From: Methanocaldococcus bathoardescens
GTDB lineage: Archaea > AGJL01 > Methanococci > Methanococcales > Methanocaldococcaceae
Length of the DNA stretch: 64,000 nucleotides
Direction of reading: 5' to 3'
Assembly: GCF_000739065.1 (NCBI RefSeq)
Contig: NZ_CP009149.1
Coordinates: 558,001 to 622,000, forward strand
Translations under genes and position numbers: made by a program
Part shown: positions 62,614-64,000 of the stretch, one piece after another
Numbering within the stretch: the stretch's first letter is position 1
Layout: each line of letters opens with the position of its first letter
The notes under the pieces: model-generated
The model's database searches: none
Told to the model about the DNA's origin: nothing
What the model saw: only the letters and a program-made list of their open reading frames with translations

Positions 62614-64000
62614 TTAATCAATTTTTATTCTTTTTAGTAAAATCATTTTAATCTCATCATTAATTAACATCCATATATGTGCATAAAGCCACATAAATAA
62701 AGCTAAATTCCATCCAATTGGTGCCATGAATATTCCCTCAGCGGCTACAATAGTCCCTATTATATTTGTTCCTATAACACCCCAAAACAATAATTTACTT
62801 GGATAAGGTTTCTTCCACAACCTATCTCTAATCCTTGTAACAAATATAGTTGCATGTCCTGCCAATATCAACTTTAAAAATACAAAACTCTGCAACTCTG
62901 CAAGTGTTAAATGGAAGAAAACATCAGATATATAGAATATTAAGAAGGAACTTACAACCCCAATAAGTCCCAATATTGTTGATATAGTTAAAATTTCCTT
63001 CATTTTCCATTTTACAGGATATCTTGGCTCAATAACATTGTCATAAGCAATTGCCAATATTGGGATATCATTTAAGATTGCCAAAAGCACTATCATCAAA
63101 GCAGTTATTGGATAAATTCCCAAGATTAATATGCATAGTTCAACAAAAAATAAGATTCTTATGGTTTCTGTTATTCTATAAATAACATAGCTTTCCATCC
63201 TTTGAAATATTCTTCTTGCCTCTTGAATGGCATCAACAATAACAGAAATTCCTGGAGATAATAAGACAATATCAGCAGCAGCTCTTGCAGCATCAGTTGC
63301 ATTAGAAACAGCAATTCCACAATCAGCTTTTTTTAATGCTGGAGCGTCATTAACCCCATCCCCGGTCATAGCAACCATATGCCCTTTTTTCTGTAATGAA
63401 TCAACAATCTTATACTTATGCTCTGGAAATACCTCAGCAAATCCATCTGCTTCTTCAATAATATCATTAAATTTCTCCTTTTTAACCTCTCCCCTTTTCA
63501 ATTTTTTTAATAATTCACTAATGGATATAATTTTGTCTCCAATTCCAAGCATCTTTGCTATATTCTTTGCTATTGCTACATGGTCCCCTGTAACCATCTT
63601 TATTTTAACTCCAAGTTCTTTAATTTTTTTAATTGCCAATGGAGCATCTTCTCTCGGTGGGTCGTATAGTGGGATTACTCCAGCAAAGTGCCATTTGTTA
63701 TTTTTATAGACAGCTACTCCTAAAGCTCTATAACCATTTTCAGCAAGCTTATCAACTATTTTATTCACTTTCTCTTTAAGTTTCTCATCTGCATTGCATA
63801 AATCTAATATAACCTGAGGAGCTCCTTTTGAAACTTTAAAGGTCTCTCCATTCGTTACCTCTGCCTCTGTCCTTTTAATAACTGGGTCAAATGGGATAAA
63901 CTTCTTTATTTTATATCTTTTTATTTTCTCTATCAACCCTAACTTTTTTGCCTCATTTAAAATTGCCATATCAATTGCATCTGCATCTTCCTCTCTTGAA
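62614..64000 (-). CDS. Plasma-membrane P-type cation ATPase (5' part outside window)
   Basis: The frame is open to the right edge; its first visible residues read SREEDADAIDMAIL, a P3A H+-ATPase nucleotide-domain motif, so at least the transmembrane N-half and DKTGT site lie beyond the window. Visible: KGAPQVILDLC, GVIPLYDPPREDAPLAI, VKIKMVTGDHVAIAKNIA and the hinge AMTGDGVNDAPALKKADCGIAV. Then come about six membrane helices including YVIYRITETIRILFFVEL. It is the archaeal proton-type ATPase subfamily; the ion is not proven. The 3' end is complete. Confidence 0.92.
   Translation of the reverse strand, partial: SREEDADAIDMAILNEAKKLGLIEKIKRYKIKKFIPFDPVIKRTEAEVTNGETFKVSKGAPQVILDLCNADEKLKEKVNKIVDKLAENGYRALGVAVYKNNKWHFAGVIPLYDPPREDAPLAIKKIKELGVKIKMVTGDHVAIAKNIAKMLGIGDKIISISELLKKLKRGEVKKEKFNDIIEEADGFAEVFPEHKYKIVDSLQKKGHMVAMTGDGVNDAPALKKADCGIAVSNATDAARAAADIVLLSPGISVIVDAIQEARRIFQRMESYVIYRITETIRILFFVELCILILGIYPITALMIVLLAILNDIPILAIAYDNVIEPRYPVKWKMKEILTISTILGLIGVVSSFLIFYISDVFFHLTLAELQSFVFLKLILAGHATIFVTRIRDRLWKKPYPSKLLFWGVIGTNIIGTIVAAEGIFMAPIGWNLALFMWLYAHIWMLINDEIKMILLKRIKID

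Overview
The window is archaeal chromosome from a hyperthermophilic, hydrogenotrophic methanogen, almost certainly a Methanocaldococcus close to M. jannaschii. The DNA is strongly AT-rich, genes start with GGTG/GGGA-type ribosome sites, and TATA boxes are of archaeal type. Gene content is methanogen-specific: coenzyme F420 synthesis (cofH, a lactaldehyde dehydrogenase, a fuculose-phosphate-type aldolase, a CofE-like ligase), energy-converting hydrogenase B subunits, methanogenesis marker proteins 3 and 14, an Fae-Hps fusion, a form III RuBisCO, a two-subunit pyruvate carboxylase, eIF5A, FEN1 and an intein-split GlmS. No rRNA, tRNA, CRISPR array or complete insertion sequence was seen.

Layout. 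0-8 kb: end of cofH, a HEPN relic, a membrane/PUA/glycosylase cluster, an archaeal Hfq-like Sm protein, a probable EhbP, then HAD phosphatase, cobS, a secreted nuclease and archaeal shikimate kinase. 8-20 kb: a CobN-type chelatase, FEN1, a phosphoesterase, a PyrK-like flavoprotein, Fae-Hps, a GMC-like flavoprotein, marker protein 14, a methyltransferase, a DUF447 protein and aroD. 20-29 kb is the least characterised part: a TIM-barrel protein, two tandem paralogues, a His/Asp-rich membrane protein paired with a very large repeat-containing lipoprotein, two small membrane proteins, hisD and a frameshifted small gene. 29-41 kb: adenine deaminase, a 103-bp inverted-repeat element, a permuted GTPase, ehbM-ehbO behind a 13-bp-arm operator-like palindrome, a CofE-like ligase, a KaiC-like ATPase cluster, a NodU carbamoyltransferase, a Fap7-like kinase and a SepF-like protein. 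41-54.5 kb: intein-containing glmS, a UPF0147 protein, aldolase, a coiled-coil membrane gene interrupted by an in-frame TAA, LonB, an AIR-synthase-like protein, a membrane protein with a degenerate transglutaminase domain, trpS, marker protein 3 and lactaldehyde dehydrogenase. 54.5-64 kb: RuBisCO, a methyltransferase, an HTH-CBS protein, pycB/pycA behind a structured leader, eIF5A, a radical SAM activase and part of a P-type ATPase cut by the window edge.

Functional links. Pyruvate carboxylase supplies oxaloacetate for the autotrophic incomplete citrate pathway. Fae-Hps supplies ribulose 5-phosphate in the absence of an oxidative pentose phosphate route. AroD and the GHMP shikimate kinase are two shikimate-pathway steps. 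Aldolase plus lactaldehyde dehydrogenase make the lactate used for the F420 side chain, while CofH makes its chromophore. EhbM, EhbO and probably EhbP belong to a ferredoxin-reducing hydrogenase whose genes are scattered.

Most notable for follow-up are: the pycB leader (a seven-codon ORF copying the pycB start context, then a terminator-like hairpin); the operator-like palindrome at ehbM; the inverted-repeat element at 30929-31031; two broken small membrane-protein genes; the large lipoprotein and its partner; an HTH domain embedded in the GlmS intein; and the membrane-bound pseudo-transglutaminase.
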